Origin: Curtobacterium sp. Leaf183
GTDB lineage: Bacteria; Actinomycetota; Actinomycetes; Actinomycetales; Microbacteriaceae
Direction of reading: 5' to 3'
Length of the DNA: 64,000 nt
Assembly (NCBI RefSeq): GCF_001424385.1
Contig: NZ_LMPO01000001.1
Location: forward strand, 60,014 to 124,013
The translations under genes were made by a program, and so were the position numbers. The notes beneath the pieces are model-generated. The model was not told the origin of the DNA. It was given only the letters and a program-made list of their open reading frames with translations, and did not search any database. Below are positions 1 to 9,048 of this stretch, in pieces; position 1 is the first letter of the stretch, and each line of letters starts with the position of its first letter.

Positions 1-461
1 TCGGGCAGCACCTCGTCGATGGTGCGGATGCCCGAGACGGTCTCGAGCAGCATGCCCTCGGCAGAGTGCTCGAACAGCAGCTGCCGGCACCGGCCGCACG
101 GCATCAGGGTCGCGCCGTCGCCGTCGACGCACGTGAACGCGACGAGCTTGCCGCCGCCGGTCATGTGCAGCTGCGACACGAGCGAGCACTCGGCGCACAG
201 CGTCACGCCGTACGACGCGTTCTCGACGTTGCAGCCGGAGACGACCCGGCCGTCGTCGGTGAGCGCGGCGGCGCCCACCGGGAAGGACGAGTAGGGCGCG
301 TACGCCCGCCCCATGGCGGCGGTCGCCGCCTGCCGCAGGGCGGTCCAGTCGACGTCGACACCCGCGTCGAGCGTCGACGAGTCGGACTGGAGGTTCGTGG
401 CCGGGTCGGTCCAGGCGGGCTCGCCAGCTTTCTGGTCACCCGCAGCGTTCGTGTCGGTCAT
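1..461 (-). CDS. cdd: cytidine deaminase (3' end cut by window edge)
   Basis: Deaminates cytidine and deoxycytidine to the uridine forms in pyrimidine salvage; cytosolic zinc enzyme. About 153 residues are visible. The zinc and catalytic motifs are present: GCNVENASYG followed by CAEC (catalytic Glu between them), then PCGRCRQ. The ATG at 461-459 has an AGGAGG Shine-Dalgarno seven bases upstream, and this SD overlaps the TAG stop of the preceding permease, so translation is probably coupled. The strong SD supports a start that gives a tail of about 36 residues before the usual deaminase start; no nearer ATG or GTG precedes the conserved part. Last visible gene of the nucleoside importer operon, which fits salvage of imported nucleosides. 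The C-terminus lies outside the window. Confidence 0.95.
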   Translation of the reverse strand, partial: MTDTNAAGDQKAGEPAWTDPATNLQSDSSTLDAGVDVDWTALRQAATAAMGRAYAPYSSFPVGAAALTDDGRVVSGCNVENASYGVTLCAECSLVSQLHMTGGGKLVAFTCVDGDGATLMPCGRCRQLLFEHSAEGMLLETVSGIRTIDEVLP

Positions 462-477
462 GTGCCGGGCCTCCTGG

Positions 478-1770
478 CTAGCTCTTGATGTACGGCTTGC
501 CGGACGCAGCCGGGCCACGCGACTGCCCGACCAGGCCGGCGACCGCGAAGATCGTGACGACGTACGGCAGCATCAGCAGGAACTCGCTCGGGACGGGCGA
601 GTTGATCGACCCGAGCACGTTCTGCAGGTTCGACGCGAAGCCGAACAGCAGCGCCGCGAGCGTGGCGCGGATCGGGTCCCACCGGCCGAAGATGACGGCC
701 GCGAGCGCGATGTAGCCCGCGCCGGCGGTCATGTCCTTCGCGAACGGTCCGACCGAGCCGAGCGTGAAGTACGCACCGCCCAGGCCGGCGATCGCACCCG
801 CGAGCGACACGTTCCAGAACCGGGTGCTCAGCACGTTGATGCCGACGGTGTCCGCTGCCTGCGGGTGCTCGCCGACGGCACGGAGGCGCAGGCCCCAGCG
901 CGTCTTGAACAGCGCGAACGTGACGACCGCGACCGCGACGTACGCCAGGTACACGATGACGTTCTGCTCGAAGAAGACCGGGCCGATCACCGGGATCTGG
1001 TGCAGCACCGGGATCGGCAGCACCGGGAAGCGGATGCCGGTGTTGAGCGTCTGCTCGGCCGGCGACAGCACCTGCGAGTACAGGAAGCCCGTCAGCCCGG
1101 AGATGAACGCGTTGATGACGACACCGACGATGACTTGGTCGACGAGGTACTTGATGCTGAACGCCGCCAGGACGAACGACACGAGCACCCCGGCCACGAG
1201 GGCACCGACCAGCCCGACCCACGCGGAGCCGGTCAGGGAGCCGATCATCGCGGAGACGAACGCCCCCGCCAGGAACTGGCCCTCGATCGCGATGTTGACG
1301 ACGCCGACCTTCTCGGAGATGACGCCGCCCAGCGCACCGAACACGAGCGGGACGCTGAGGCCGAGCGCGCCGACCAGCAGACCGGGCAGCGGGATGGTGG
1401 CGCCGGCGGCGGCCCACGCCAGGAAGCCGACCACGAACAGCAGCGCGAAGACCGACGTGACCCACAGGGGGACCTTCCGGAACCCGCGGACCTGGACGAC
1501 CGCGAACACGGTGGCCAGGGCGAGCAGGACGGTGACGACGACGCCGGTGCCCGTCGCGGGCAGCGGCACGTCGGGCAGCTGCACGAAGTCACCCGCGTTG
1601 GCGAGCCGGAACGTGGCGTCCCCGGAACGGTGCAGCAGGACGAAGAAGACGAGCGCCACGACCGTGAAGACGGCGTACGCGATCGGCAGCTTCCAGCTGC
1701 GGGTGGTCTCGACGGCGCGGTCGGCCAGCGGGGCGTGCGGCGCGGCCGCGGTGGGGCTGAGGGTGCTCAT
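478..1770 (-). CDS. nucleoside ABC transporter permease (second, BmpD/NupQ-like)
   Basis: 430-residue integral membrane protein of the BPD_transp_2 family, the permease type that accompanies BMP-family lipoproteins. At least nine hydrophobic segments are visible, with a conserved loop reading EKVGVVNIAIEGQ and a later GERHPQAA-like region (AVGEHPQAADTVGIN). An N-terminal cytosolic stretch of about 30 residues precedes the first helix. The ATG at 1770-1768 overlaps the TGA of the upstream permease (ATGA), so the two are translationally coupled. Together with the neighbouring permease, ATPase and lipoprotein it should form one importer; the cdd gene downstream points to nucleosides as substrate. 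Substrate is inference from context and from Bacillus and Streptococcus relatives. Confidence 0.9.
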   Translation of the reverse strand: MSTLSPTAAAPHAPLADRAVETTRSWKLPIAYAVFTVVALVFFVLLHRSGDATFRLANAGDFVQLPDVPLPATGTGVVVTVLLALATVFAVVQVRGFRKVPLWVTSVFALLFVVGFLAWAAAGATIPLPGLLVGALGLSVPLVFGALGGVISEKVGVVNIAIEGQFLAGAFVSAMIGSLTGSAWVGLVGALVAGVLVSFVLAAFSIKYLVDQVIVGVVINAFISGLTGFLYSQVLSPAEQTLNTGIRFPVLPIPVLHQIPVIGPVFFEQNVIVYLAYVAVAVVTFALFKTRWGLRLRAVGEHPQAADTVGINVLSTRFWNVSLAGAIAGLGGAYFTLGSVGPFAKDMTAGAGYIALAAVIFGRWDPIRATLAALLFGFASNLQNVLGSINSPVPSEFLLMLPYVVTIFAVAGLVGQSRGPAASGKPYIKS

Positions 1771-3098
1771 GCGGCGACGGCCTTCCGCTCGGACTTCGTG
1801 GAGCGCTTGCGACGGGCGCCGGGCTGCGGGATCCGGAAGATCGCGCGGACGAGCGGCGGTGCGGCGATGAACAGGACGATCAGGGCCTGGATGACCCCGA
1901 CGATGTCGATCGGGATGCCGTTCGCGGCCTGCATGGCGTAGCCACCGTTCTTCAGCACGCCGAACAGGATCGCCGCCCAGAACACGCCCCACGGCTTCGA
2001 ACGCCCGAGCAGCGCCACCGTGATGGCGTCGAAGCCGATGCCGGCGTCGATGTTCGAGGTGAACCCGCTCGTGACGGCGCCCTGCACCTGGTAGGCGCCG
2101 GCGATGCCGACGAGGGCACCGGAGATGACGAGCACCCAGAAGGTCAACGACGGCACGCTCATGCCGGCGACCCGGGCGGCGCGCGGGTTCTCGCCGATCG
2201 TCCGGAACCGGAAGCCGAGCGACGACTTGTTGAGCAGCCACCACACGACGACCACCGCGATGATCGCGACGATGAACCCGAGGTCGACGCCGTAGCGCGG
2301 CCCGAACAGTGCCGGCAGCACCGAGCTGTCCTTCATCGCGGGCGAGATCGGGTTCGGGCTGCCGCCGGCCTGCAGCAGCCCCGGGGTGCGGAGCATGTAG
2401 CTGACCAGGTACAGCGCGACGTAGTTGAGCATGATCGTCAGGACGACCTCGTTGGCGCCGGTGCGGGCCTTGAGCAGCCCGACGATCCCGCCCCAGACCG
2501 CGCCACCGACGATGCCCGCGACGATCGTCAGCGGGATGTGGATCGCGGCCGGTAGGTCGAAGGAGAACCCGAACCACCCGGCTGCCGCGGCACCCATCAG
2601 GATCTGTCCCTGGCCGCCGATGTTGAACAGCCCCGCGCGGAACGACACCGCGATGCCGAGTCCGGCGACGATGAGCGGGACGGCGTAGTCGATGGACCGG
2701 GTGATCGGCACGACCGCCTGGGCGAAGGACTCCGCGCCGAAGTTCACGACCGACCCCTGGAACAGCGAGGCGTACGAGCCGCCCACGGCGGTGCCGATCG
2801 CGCGCAACGTGTCACCGGGTCGGGCGAAGAAGTAGCCGGCTGCCTGCTGCACGGCCTGGTCGGTCAGCGCGATGAGGATCCCGCACGCGACGAGCGCCAG
2901 CACGACGGCGAGGACCGTGACGAGCACGGAACCGTTCATGATGCCCTGCAGGGCAACCTGCCAGCGGTCGGCACCGGAACGGTCGGCGGCCCGGCGCTCG
3001 GTGTCGGCCGCGGAGTCGGTCATGAGGTGCGGGGTGCCCTCGACGTCCTGGATCCGGTCGTCGGTCACCGGGGTCTCGTCTGGCGTGGGGGTGCTCAC
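1767..3098 (-). CDS. nucleoside ABC transporter permease (first, BmpC/NupP-like)
   Basis: 443-residue membrane permease, BPD_transp_2 family. It opens with a hydrophilic N-terminus of about 50 residues, then a helix near residues 55-80, a long extracytoplasmic region, and a block of helices that includes the family loops FRAGLFNIGGQGQ and GENPRAARVAG. The GTG start at 3098-3096 overlaps the stop of the ATPase gene (GTGA). It has the same general design as the downstream permease but is distinct in sequence, as expected for the two halves of a heterodimeric channel. The C-terminal tail is basic (ARRKRSTKSERK), probably cytosolic. Confidence 0.9.
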   Translation of the reverse strand: MSTPTPDETPVTDDRIQDVEGTPHLMTDSAADTERRAADRSGADRWQVALQGIMNGSVLVTVLAVVLALVACGILIALTDQAVQQAAGYFFARPGDTLRAIGTAVGGSYASLFQGSVVNFGAESFAQAVVPITRSIDYAVPLIVAGLGIAVSFRAGLFNIGGQGQILMGAAAAGWFGFSFDLPAAIHIPLTIVAGIVGGAVWGGIVGLLKARTGANEVVLTIMLNYVALYLVSYMLRTPGLLQAGGSPNPISPAMKDSSVLPALFGPRYGVDLGFIVAIIAVVVVWWLLNKSSLGFRFRTIGENPRAARVAGMSVPSLTFWVLVISGALVGIAGAYQVQGAVTSGFTSNIDAGIGFDAITVALLGRSKPWGVFWAAILFGVLKNGGYAMQAANGIPIDIVGVIQALIVLFIAAPPLVRAIFRIPQPGARRKRSTKSERKAVAA

Positions 3099-4615
3099 GC
3101 TGCCAGCTCCGTTCCTTCAGGGAGTTCTCCGGCCATCATGAGACCGAGGACGTCGCGGGGGGTGTCCGCGGGGACGATGCCGATGATCGCGCCGCGGTAC
3201 ATGACGGCGATCCGGTCGGCGAGCGCGACGACCTCGTCGAGCTCGGTGGACACGACGATCACGGGGACACCGGAGTCGCGGGTGGCGACGATGCGCTTGT
3301 GCACGAACTCGATGGACCCGACGTCGATGCCGCGCGTGGGCTGCGCGGCGACGAACAGGCGGAGTTCGCGGCTGAGCTCACGGGCCAGCACGATCTTCTG
3401 CTGGTTGCCGCCCGAGAGTCGGCCGGCCGCGGTCGCACGCCCGGGGGTGCGGATGTCGAACTCGGCGATCTTCTCGTCGGCGAAGGCGTCGCGCTCGGTG
3501 GCGCGGATGGTGCCGGCTCGGACGAACTCGGCGTGGTCGGCGCGGTCGAGCATCAGGTTCTCGGCGATGGTGAACTCGCCGACCAGCCCGTCCTCTTGCC
3601 GGTCCTCGGGCACGAACCCGACGCCGGCGTCGAGCACCTGCTTGACGCTGCGGCCGGTGAGCTCCTTGCCGTCCAGGGTGACCCGGCCTGCGCGGACGGG
3701 CTCGAGGCCGATGATGGCCTCGGTGAGCTCGGTCTGGCCGTTGCCCTGCACCCCGGCGATCGCGAGCACCTCACCGCGGCGGACGGTGAACGACACGTCG
3801 TCGACGAGCACGATGCCCTGCGGGTCCGTGACGGTGAGGCCCTCGACGACCAGGGCGTCCTCGCCACCGGTCGACGGTTCCTTCTCGACGACGAGTGACA
3901 CCGCGCGACCGACCATCAGCGCCGCGAGCTCGTTGTTGGTCGCGGTGGGCGATGCCTCGCCGACGACCTTGCCGAGCCGGATCACCGTGATGCGGTCGGC
4001 GACCTCGCGGACCTCGCGGAGCTTGTGGGTGATGAAGACGATCGCGGTGCCGGCCTCGCGGAGCTGGCGCATGATGCCCATCAGCTCGTCGGTCTCCTGC
4101 GGCGTCAGGACGGCGGTGGGCTCGTCGAAGACCAGCACCGAGGCGTCGCGGGACAGCGCCTTGATGATCTCGACGCGCTGCTGCACCCCGACGGGGAGGT
4201 CCTCGACGCGGGCGTCGGGGTCGACGTCGAACCCGAACCGCTCGGAGATCTCCCGGACGCGTCGGCGCGCACCGGCGAGGTCGAGGCGGCCGCCGAAGGC
4301 CGTCTCCTCTTGTCCGAGCATGACGTTCTCGGCGACCGTGAACACCGGCACGAGCATGAAGTGCTGGTGCACCATGCCGATGCCCGCACGCATCGCGTCG
4401 CCGGGGCCGTCGAAGTCCTGGACGACGTCGTCCAGCAGGATCTCGCCCTCCTCGGCCTGGTACATGCCGTAGAGGACGTTCATCAGGGTCGACTTGCCGG
4501 CCCCGTTCTCGCCGAGCAGACAGTGCACCTCGCCGGGTTCGACGGTGAGGGAGATGTGGTCGTTCGCGACCAGCGGGCCGAACCGCTTGGTGATGCCGCG
4601 GAGTTCGAGCTTCAT
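3095..4615 (-). CDS. nucleoside ABC transporter ATPase (two NBDs)
   Basis: 506 residues with two tandem nucleotide-binding domains, the layout of RbsA/MglA-type sugar and nucleoside importers. First domain: Walker A GENGAGKST near residue 36 and Walker B VLVFDEPTAVL. Second domain: a degenerate Walker A region (IAGVQGNGQTEL), signature LSGGNQQK, and the partner region LFVAAQPTRGID. The asymmetric second site is usual for the family. ATG at 4615-4613. It energises import of the ligand captured by the lipoprotein encoded upstream. The 73-base gap to that gene holds a hairpin that could reduce expression relative to the binding protein. Confidence 0.93.
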   Translation of the reverse strand: MKLELRGITKRFGPLVANDHISLTVEPGEVHCLLGENGAGKSTLMNVLYGMYQAEEGEILLDDVVQDFDGPGDAMRAGIGMVHQHFMLVPVFTVAENVMLGQEETAFGGRLDLAGARRRVREISERFGFDVDPDARVEDLPVGVQQRVEIIKALSRDASVLVFDEPTAVLTPQETDELMGIMRQLREAGTAIVFITHKLREVREVADRITVIRLGKVVGEASPTATNNELAALMVGRAVSLVVEKEPSTGGEDALVVEGLTVTDPQGIVLVDDVSFTVRRGEVLAIAGVQGNGQTELTEAIIGLEPVRAGRVTLDGKELTGRSVKQVLDAGVGFVPEDRQEDGLVGEFTIAENLMLDRADHAEFVRAGTIRATERDAFADEKIAEFDIRTPGRATAAGRLSGGNQQKIVLARELSRELRLFVAAQPTRGIDVGSIEFVHKRIVATRDSGVPVIVVSTELDEVVALADRIAVMYRGAIIGIVPADTPRDVLGLMMAGELPEGTELAA

Positions 4616-4647
4616 GTGGCGGGATCTTCTTCTCTTGAGCGCACGGT

Positions 4648-4681
4648 GATGCGGGCGGAGGATCGCTCCCCCGCCCGCATC
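4648..4681 (-). terminator. hairpin between binding-protein gene and ATPase gene
   Basis: Ten-base-pair perfect stem (GATGCGGGCG at 4648-4657 against CGCCCGCATC at 4672-4681) with a 14-base loop, lying directly after the stop of the lipoprotein gene and before the ATPase start. There is no U-run. Such a hairpin commonly stabilises the upstream mRNA or lets only part of the transcripts continue, giving excess binding protein. Function is inference. Confidence 0.55.
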
Positions 4682-4688
4682 GATGGTG

Positions 4689-5762
4689 TTACTTGACGGT
4701 CGCCTCGGTCTTGACCTTGATCGAGCCGTCGATGATGCCGGACTTGATCGTGTCGAGCTCCTTCGACAGACCCGAGTCGACCTTGGACTCGTAGTCGTGG
4801 AACGGCGCGATGCCGACGCCCTCGTTCTTCAGCGTGCCGACGTACGGGGTCTTCGAGAAGTCGCCCTTGGCGGCCTGCTCGACGACGTCCTTCGTGGCGG
4901 GGCGCATGCCCTTCTCGACGGAGGTCAGCGCGATGTCCTTGTAGCGGGGGTCGGCCTCGTACAGGTCGCTGTCGGCGCCGATCAGCACGGAGCCGTTGTT
5001 CGCGTCCTTGATCGCCTCGGCCGCCGACTGGTAGATCGGGCCACCGACGGGGAGGATCACGTCGGCACCCTGGTCGATCAGGGTCTGTGCGACCGACTTG
5101 GCCTGCGTGCCGGCCTCGAAGCCGCCCGTGAAGGAACCCTTCTGGCTGTCGACGTCCCAGCCGACGACCTTGACGTCCTTCTTCTTCTGGTCGTTGTAGT
5201 ACTTCACGCCGTCCGCGTAGCCGTCCATGAAGATCGTGACGGTCGGGATCTGCATGCCACCGAACGTGCCGACGACACCGCTCTTCGAGTACGACGCGGC
5301 CGCGTAGCCGGCGAGGAACGCGGCCTGCGAGGTGTCGAACGTGATCGGCTTGACGTTCTTCGCGTCGATCGAGTTGTCGTCGATGATCGCGAAGTCGGTG
5401 TCGGGGTTCGCCGCGGCCTGCTTCTTCGTGGCGTCGGCGAGGTTGAAGCCGACCGTCACGATGAGCTTGCAGTTCTGGTTGACGAGCTGCTCGATGTTCG
5501 AGTCGTAGACCGTGGAGTCCTTCGACTCGGCCGACTTGTACGTCGCCCCGAGCTCCTTGGCGGCGTCCTGCAGACCCTCGTAGCCGAGCTGGTTGAACGA
5601 CTTGTCGTCGAACCCGCCGGAGTCCGACACCATGCACGGGCGGAAGCTGGTGGTCTTCGCCGACGAGGTGTCGGACGGAGCGGCGGAGCAGCCGGCCAGG
5701 ACGGCGACGGTGCCGACGAGCGCGAGGCCGCTGAGTGCGATCTGACGGGTACGAGATGACAC
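4689..5762 (-). CDS. BMP-family nucleoside-binding lipoprotein
   Basis: 357 residues. A lipoprotein signal peptide ends in the lipobox LAGC with the acylated Cys at residue 25, so the mature protein is membrane-anchored outside the cell. The rest is a PnrA/Bmp-type periplasmic-binding fold: a start of the type SDSGGFDDKSFNQLGYEGL and a central GGMQIPTVT region are typical. It captures nucleosides and hands them to the two permeases. The GTG start at 5762-5760 follows a GGAGGAA Shine-Dalgarno. It is the first gene of the importer-cdd operon; a TACTGT -10-like box sits about 57 bases upstream. Nucleoside specificity is inferred from family and from cdd. Confidence 0.92.
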   Translation of the reverse strand: MSSRTRQIALSGLALVGTVAVLAGCSAAPSDTSSAKTTSFRPCMVSDSGGFDDKSFNQLGYEGLQDAAKELGATYKSAESKDSTVYDSNIEQLVNQNCKLIVTVGFNLADATKKQAAANPDTDFAIIDDNSIDAKNVKPITFDTSQAAFLAGYAAASYSKSGVVGTFGGMQIPTVTIFMDGYADGVKYYNDQKKKDVKVVGWDVDSQKGSFTGGFEAGTQAKSVAQTLIDQGADVILPVGGPIYQSAAEAIKDANNGSVLIGADSDLYEADPRYKDIALTSVEKGMRPATKDVVEQAAKGDFSKTPYVGTLKNEGVGIAPFHDYESKVDSGLSKELDTIKSGIIDGSIKVKTEATVK

Positions 5763-5818
5763 GGGTGGGTTCCTCCGGGGAGCTTGGCCCGGTCACTGTG
5801 CACCGGGCGATCGTGGCG

Positions 5819-5824
5819 ACAGTA
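5819..5824 (-). promoter_or_regulatory. candidate -10 box of the nucleoside importer operon
   Basis: TACTGT read on the minus strand, 57 bases before the GTG of the lipoprotein gene. The base at the expected -35 position (CCTGTA) is poor, so this is only a candidate. The rest of the 196-base gap to manC shows no gene. Confidence 0.35.
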
Positions 5825-5958
5825 CACGACCGCCTGGCCGGTACAGGACGCCGCTGAGGGCCCCCGGGGATCGGTTACGGGATCGCGACCGCACCGTAAT
5901 GCGCCTGTAACGCGGGGACACCGGATCGGCCCAGATCCGGGCATTTCGTGATGGAGCG

Positions 5959-7071
5959 CTACAGGACGTCGTCTCGGCCGCTGATCTTCAGCGCATCCAC
6001 CACACCCTTGACCCGCTGGGCGTTCGCGCTGGTGGTCACGAGGAGTGCATCGGGGGTGTCCACGACCACGATGTCGTCGACCCCGATGAGTGAGATGAGC
6101 CGCTGGCTGTGCGACACCACGATGCCGCTCGACGAGTCCGCCAGGATGCGCGCCCCGTCGCCGAGCACGGCCAGGTGGTTCGCGAGCCCGCCGGACTGCA
6201 GCTTGGCGAGCGACGCGAAGTCGCCCACGTCGTCCCAGTCGAAGTCCCCGGGCACGACGGCCAGGCGCCCGGCGGCGGCTGCGGGCTCGGCGACGGAGTA
6301 GTCGATCGCGATCTTCTTCAGTTCCGGCCACACGGCGTCGACGACGGCGCCCCGCGCCGAGGTGTCCCACGCGGCGGCGAGTTCCTCGAGTCCGGCGAGC
6401 AGCTTCGGCTCGTTCCGGCCGATCTCGGCGAGCAGCACGTCGGCGCGCGAGATGAACATGCCCGCGTTCCAGAGGTAGTTGCCGTCGTCGAGGTAGCCGG
6501 TGGCGGTCTCGAGGTCGGGCTTCTCGACGAAGGAGCGCACGGTGTGCGCCTGCGGCGCGGACTCGATCCCGAGCGAGTCACCGACGTGGATGTAGCCGAA
6601 GCCGATCGCCGGCTCGGACGGCGTGATGCCGATCGTCGTGACGTACCCGGCGCGGGCCGCGGCGACGGCCTCGGCAACGGACCGGCGGAACCCGCGGGCG
6701 TCCCCGATGACGTGGTCGGCGGCGAACGAGCCGATGACGACGTCGGGTTCGCGGCGGTGCAGGATGGCCGCGGCGAGGCCGATCGCCGCCGTGGAGTCCT
6801 TCGGCTCGCTCTCGAGCACGACGTTGTGGTCGGGGACCCCCGGCAGCTGCGACTCGACCGCGACCCGGTGCGCCCGCCCTGTGACGACCATGATGCGGCC
6901 CTCCCCGGCCAGCGGCGCCAGGCGGTCCCAGGTCTGGCGCAGGAGCGAGGTCCCCGACCCGGTCAGGTCGTGCAGGAACTTGGGGGCGTCGGCACGCGAG
7001 AGCGGCCAGAGGCGCGATCCGATGCCGCCGGCGGGGATGATCGCGTAGAAGTCGTCGAGGGGTGCAGCCAC
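5959..7071 (-). CDS. manC: mannose-1-phosphate guanylyltransferase
   Basis: 370 residues; makes GDP-mannose from GTP and mannose 1-phosphate for glycolipid, glycan or polysaccharide synthesis. The nucleotidyltransferase signature GGIGSRLWPLSRADAPKF is at the N-terminus (residues 15-32), and VEKP and NAGMF, both typical of the family, follow. It has the short single-domain form without the fused isomerase domain. GTG start at 7071-7069. The gene is divergent from a GT4 glycosyltransferase 172 bases away that probably uses its product or a similar donor. Confidence 0.9.
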   Translation of the reverse strand: MAAPLDDFYAIIPAGGIGSRLWPLSRADAPKFLHDLTGSGTSLLRQTWDRLAPLAGEGRIMVVTGRAHRVAVESQLPGVPDHNVVLESEPKDSTAAIGLAAAILHRREPDVVIGSFAADHVIGDARGFRRSVAEAVAAARAGYVTTIGITPSEPAIGFGYIHVGDSLGIESAPQAHTVRSFVEKPDLETATGYLDDGNYLWNAGMFISRADVLLAEIGRNEPKLLAGLEELAAAWDTSARGAVVDAVWPELKKIAIDYSVAEPAAAAGRLAVVPGDFDWDDVGDFASLAKLQSGGLANHLAVLGDGARILADSSSGIVVSHSQRLISLIGVDDIVVVDTPDALLVTTSANAQRVKGVVDALKISGRDDVL

Positions 7072-7243
7072 GGGCTCAACCTACCGCCGTGCGACACGTC
7101 TTCCTGGGTGCCCGCCGGACCTTCGGCGGGAAACCGCACGACGCCGCCTCCGGGCTCGCACGACCTGTTCACCCCCCGCGGAGGTCCCGTTCACCGGGCT
7201 GACCCGCTGCCGGACACGTCCGACGCGCAGCCTGGAGCACGCC

Positions 7244-8479
7244 ATGAACGCACGCAGCGTGGAGCGCGGGACGTCCAGCAGGACCGTCGCCGTCGTGACC
7301 GAGAGCTTCCTGCCCACCCTCAACGGCGTGACCACGAGCGTCCTCGCGGTCCTCGACCACCTGGAGCGTCGCGGCCACCAAGCCGTGGTCATCGCACCGG
7401 ACACCCCCGGGATCGCGGGCCTGCGGTCGCGGACCCAGCTCGAGCGGTACCGCGACTTCGACGTCCACCGGGTCCCGGCGGTCGCCTACCGACAGTTCCC
7501 GGTGGCGCTGCCGCACCCGGTCCTCGACACGATCCTCGCCGCCTCCGGCGCCGACGTCCTCCACGCCGCCAGTCCGTTCCTGCTGGGTGGGCGCGCGATC
7601 ACGGCAGCCGGGAGGCTCGGCATCCCCTCCGTCGCCGTGTTCCAGACCGACGTGGCCGGGTTCGCCCGCCGCAACGGCCTGGCCGCGACCGCCCCCCTCG
7701 TGCGCAAGGTGCTCGGGCGCATCCACGCCGGCGCCTCGCTGACGCTCGCGCCGTCGTCCGCCACCGCGGCCATGCTCATCGAGGACGGCGTGCCCCGCGT
7801 CGCGCGCTGGGGGCGCGGCGTCGACACCGCGCTCTTCCACCCCGCGCGACGCACGTCGTCGGCCGTCCGCAGCCTGCGGCGGCGGCTCGCCCCGCGCGGC
7901 GAGACCATCGTGGGGTACGTGGGGCGGCTGGCACCCGAGAAGGAGGTCGAGCGGCTCGCCGAGCTGGGCGGAATCCCGGGCATCCGGGTCGTGGTCGCAG
8001 GAGGTGGGCCCTCCCGTCCGGCCCTGGAGCGCCGGCTCCGGCACCTCGACGCGACCTTCACCGGCCCCCTGCGCGGCGACGACCTGGCGGACGTGTACGC
8101 GGCGCTCGACGTCTTCGTGCACACCGGACCCGCCGAGACGTTCGGGCAGACGCTGCAGGAGGCGCACGCCTCGGGACTGCCCGTCGTCGCCCCGGCGTCG
8201 GGCGGGCCGCTCGACCTGGTCGCGCCGGGACTCGACGGGGCGCTCTACGACCCGGACGAACCACAGGCACTCCGAGCCGCCGTGCTCGGGATGCACCTCG
8301 ACCGGGCGCGCGCGGAACGGATGGGGTCCGCCGGTCGTCTGCGCGTCGAGGACACCACCTGGGAGGCCGTCGGCGACGAGCTCCTGGCGCACCACGACAC
8401 GGCCAGGAACATCGGCGCACCGCCCGCGGCGCGCAGGGTCCTCACGGGTTGGAACGAGAAGGTCAGCGGCCGGTCGTAG
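7244..8479 (+). CDS. GT4-family glycosyltransferase, probable GDP-mannose-dependent mannosyltransferase
   Basis: 411 residues with the GT-B fold of family GT4. The N-terminal domain starts VAVVTESFLPTLNGVTTSV, a pattern typical of the MgtA/PimB-like mannosyltransferases of actinobacteria. The C-terminal donor-binding domain has the E-X7-E region (GPAETFGQTLQEAHASGLPVV, about residues 290-310) and GGPLDLV. No signal peptide or membrane helix, so a cytosolic or membrane-associated enzyme acting on lipid-linked acceptors. The adjacent divergent manC supplies GDP-mannose, supporting that donor. The acceptor cannot be read from sequence. Confidence 0.8.
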   Translation: MNARSVERGTSSRTVAVVTESFLPTLNGVTTSVLAVLDHLERRGHQAVVIAPDTPGIAGLRSRTQLERYRDFDVHRVPAVAYRQFPVALPHPVLDTILAASGADVLHAASPFLLGGRAITAAGRLGIPSVAVFQTDVAGFARRNGLAATAPLVRKVLGRIHAGASLTLAPSSATAAMLIEDGVPRVARWGRGVDTALFHPARRTSSAVRSLRRRLAPRGETIVGYVGRLAPEKEVERLAELGGIPGIRVVVAGGGPSRPALERRLRHLDATFTGPLRGDDLADVYAALDVFVHTGPAETFGQTLQEAHASGLPVVAPASGGPLDLVAPGLDGALYDPDEPQALRAAVLGMHLDRARAERMGSAGRLRVEDTTWEAVGDELLAHHDTARNIGAPPAARRVLTGWNEKVSGRS

Positions 8480-8482
8480 GAT
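8477..8482 (+). promoter_or_regulatory. candidate -10 box of the sdh operon
   Basis: TAGGAT overlaps the TAG stop of the glycosyltransferase gene and would start transcription near 8489, leaving a leader of about 65 bases before sdhC. No convincing -35 is visible at normal spacing. Confidence 0.35.
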
Positions 8483-8554
8483 GAACGTGTTCCACACGAA
8501 CATGACGGCAACGGCTCGCCGATCGACGAGCCAGTCCTACGGAAGGGCGAGCTC

Positions 8555-9034
8555 ATGGCCGAGCAGACCACAGGCGGTACGGCGACGACAGCCGCACCCA
8601 CGGTGTCGATAGACGGACGACCCAGCGGGTCGGCGATCAAGTCGCCGCGCACACCACGCACGCCCCAGGGCACCCTGTACCGGGGCAGCGTCGGGATGTG
8701 GTCCTGGGTGCTGCACCGCATCACCGGGGTGGCGATCTACTTCTTCCTGCTCGTGCACATCCTCGACACGGCGCTCGTGCGGCTCTCCCCCGAGGCCTAC
8801 AACGCCGTGATCGGCACGTACAAGACGCCCATCATGAACCTCGGTGAGATCGCCCTGGTGATGGCCATCGTCTTCCACGCGTTCAACGGGCTGCGCATCA
8901 TCCTGGTCGACTTCTGGTCCAAGGGGCCGAAGTACCAGCGCGCCATGTTCTGGGTCGTCCTCGTGCTCTGGGCCGTGGCGATCGCGGGCTTCCTGCCGCG
9001 CCAGCTCATGAACCTCGTCGCCGACTTCCACTGA
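8555..9034 (+). CDS. sdhC: succinate dehydrogenase cytochrome b556 subunit
   Basis: 159 residues; one of two membrane anchors of complex II, holding heme b and the quinone site. An N-terminal cytosolic stretch of about 45 residues is followed by the family pattern MWSWVLHRITGVAIYFFLLV and two further helices. The ATG at 8555 follows GGAAGG. First gene of sdhCDAB, 14 bases from sdhD. Confidence 0.93.
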   Translation: MAEQTTGGTATTAAPTVSIDGRPSGSAIKSPRTPRTPQGTLYRGSVGMWSWVLHRITGVAIYFFLLVHILDTALVRLSPEAYNAVIGTYKTPIMNLGEIALVMAIVFHAFNGLRIILVDFWSKGPKYQRAMFWVVLVLWAVAIAGFLPRQLMNLVADFH

Positions 9035-9048
9035 ACCAGGGGCACACC

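Noticed and set aside
313..1941. Long open frame on the plus strand opposite the permease genes
   Set aside because: Its product is Arg/Asp-rich with no hydrophobic core and mirrors the reverse frame of two clear permeases; typical antisense artefact in GC-rich DNA.
6109..8484. Long plus-strand frame across manC and the glycosyltransferase gene
   Set aside because: Overlaps two well-supported genes; composition of a shadow frame (Arg/Pro-rich).
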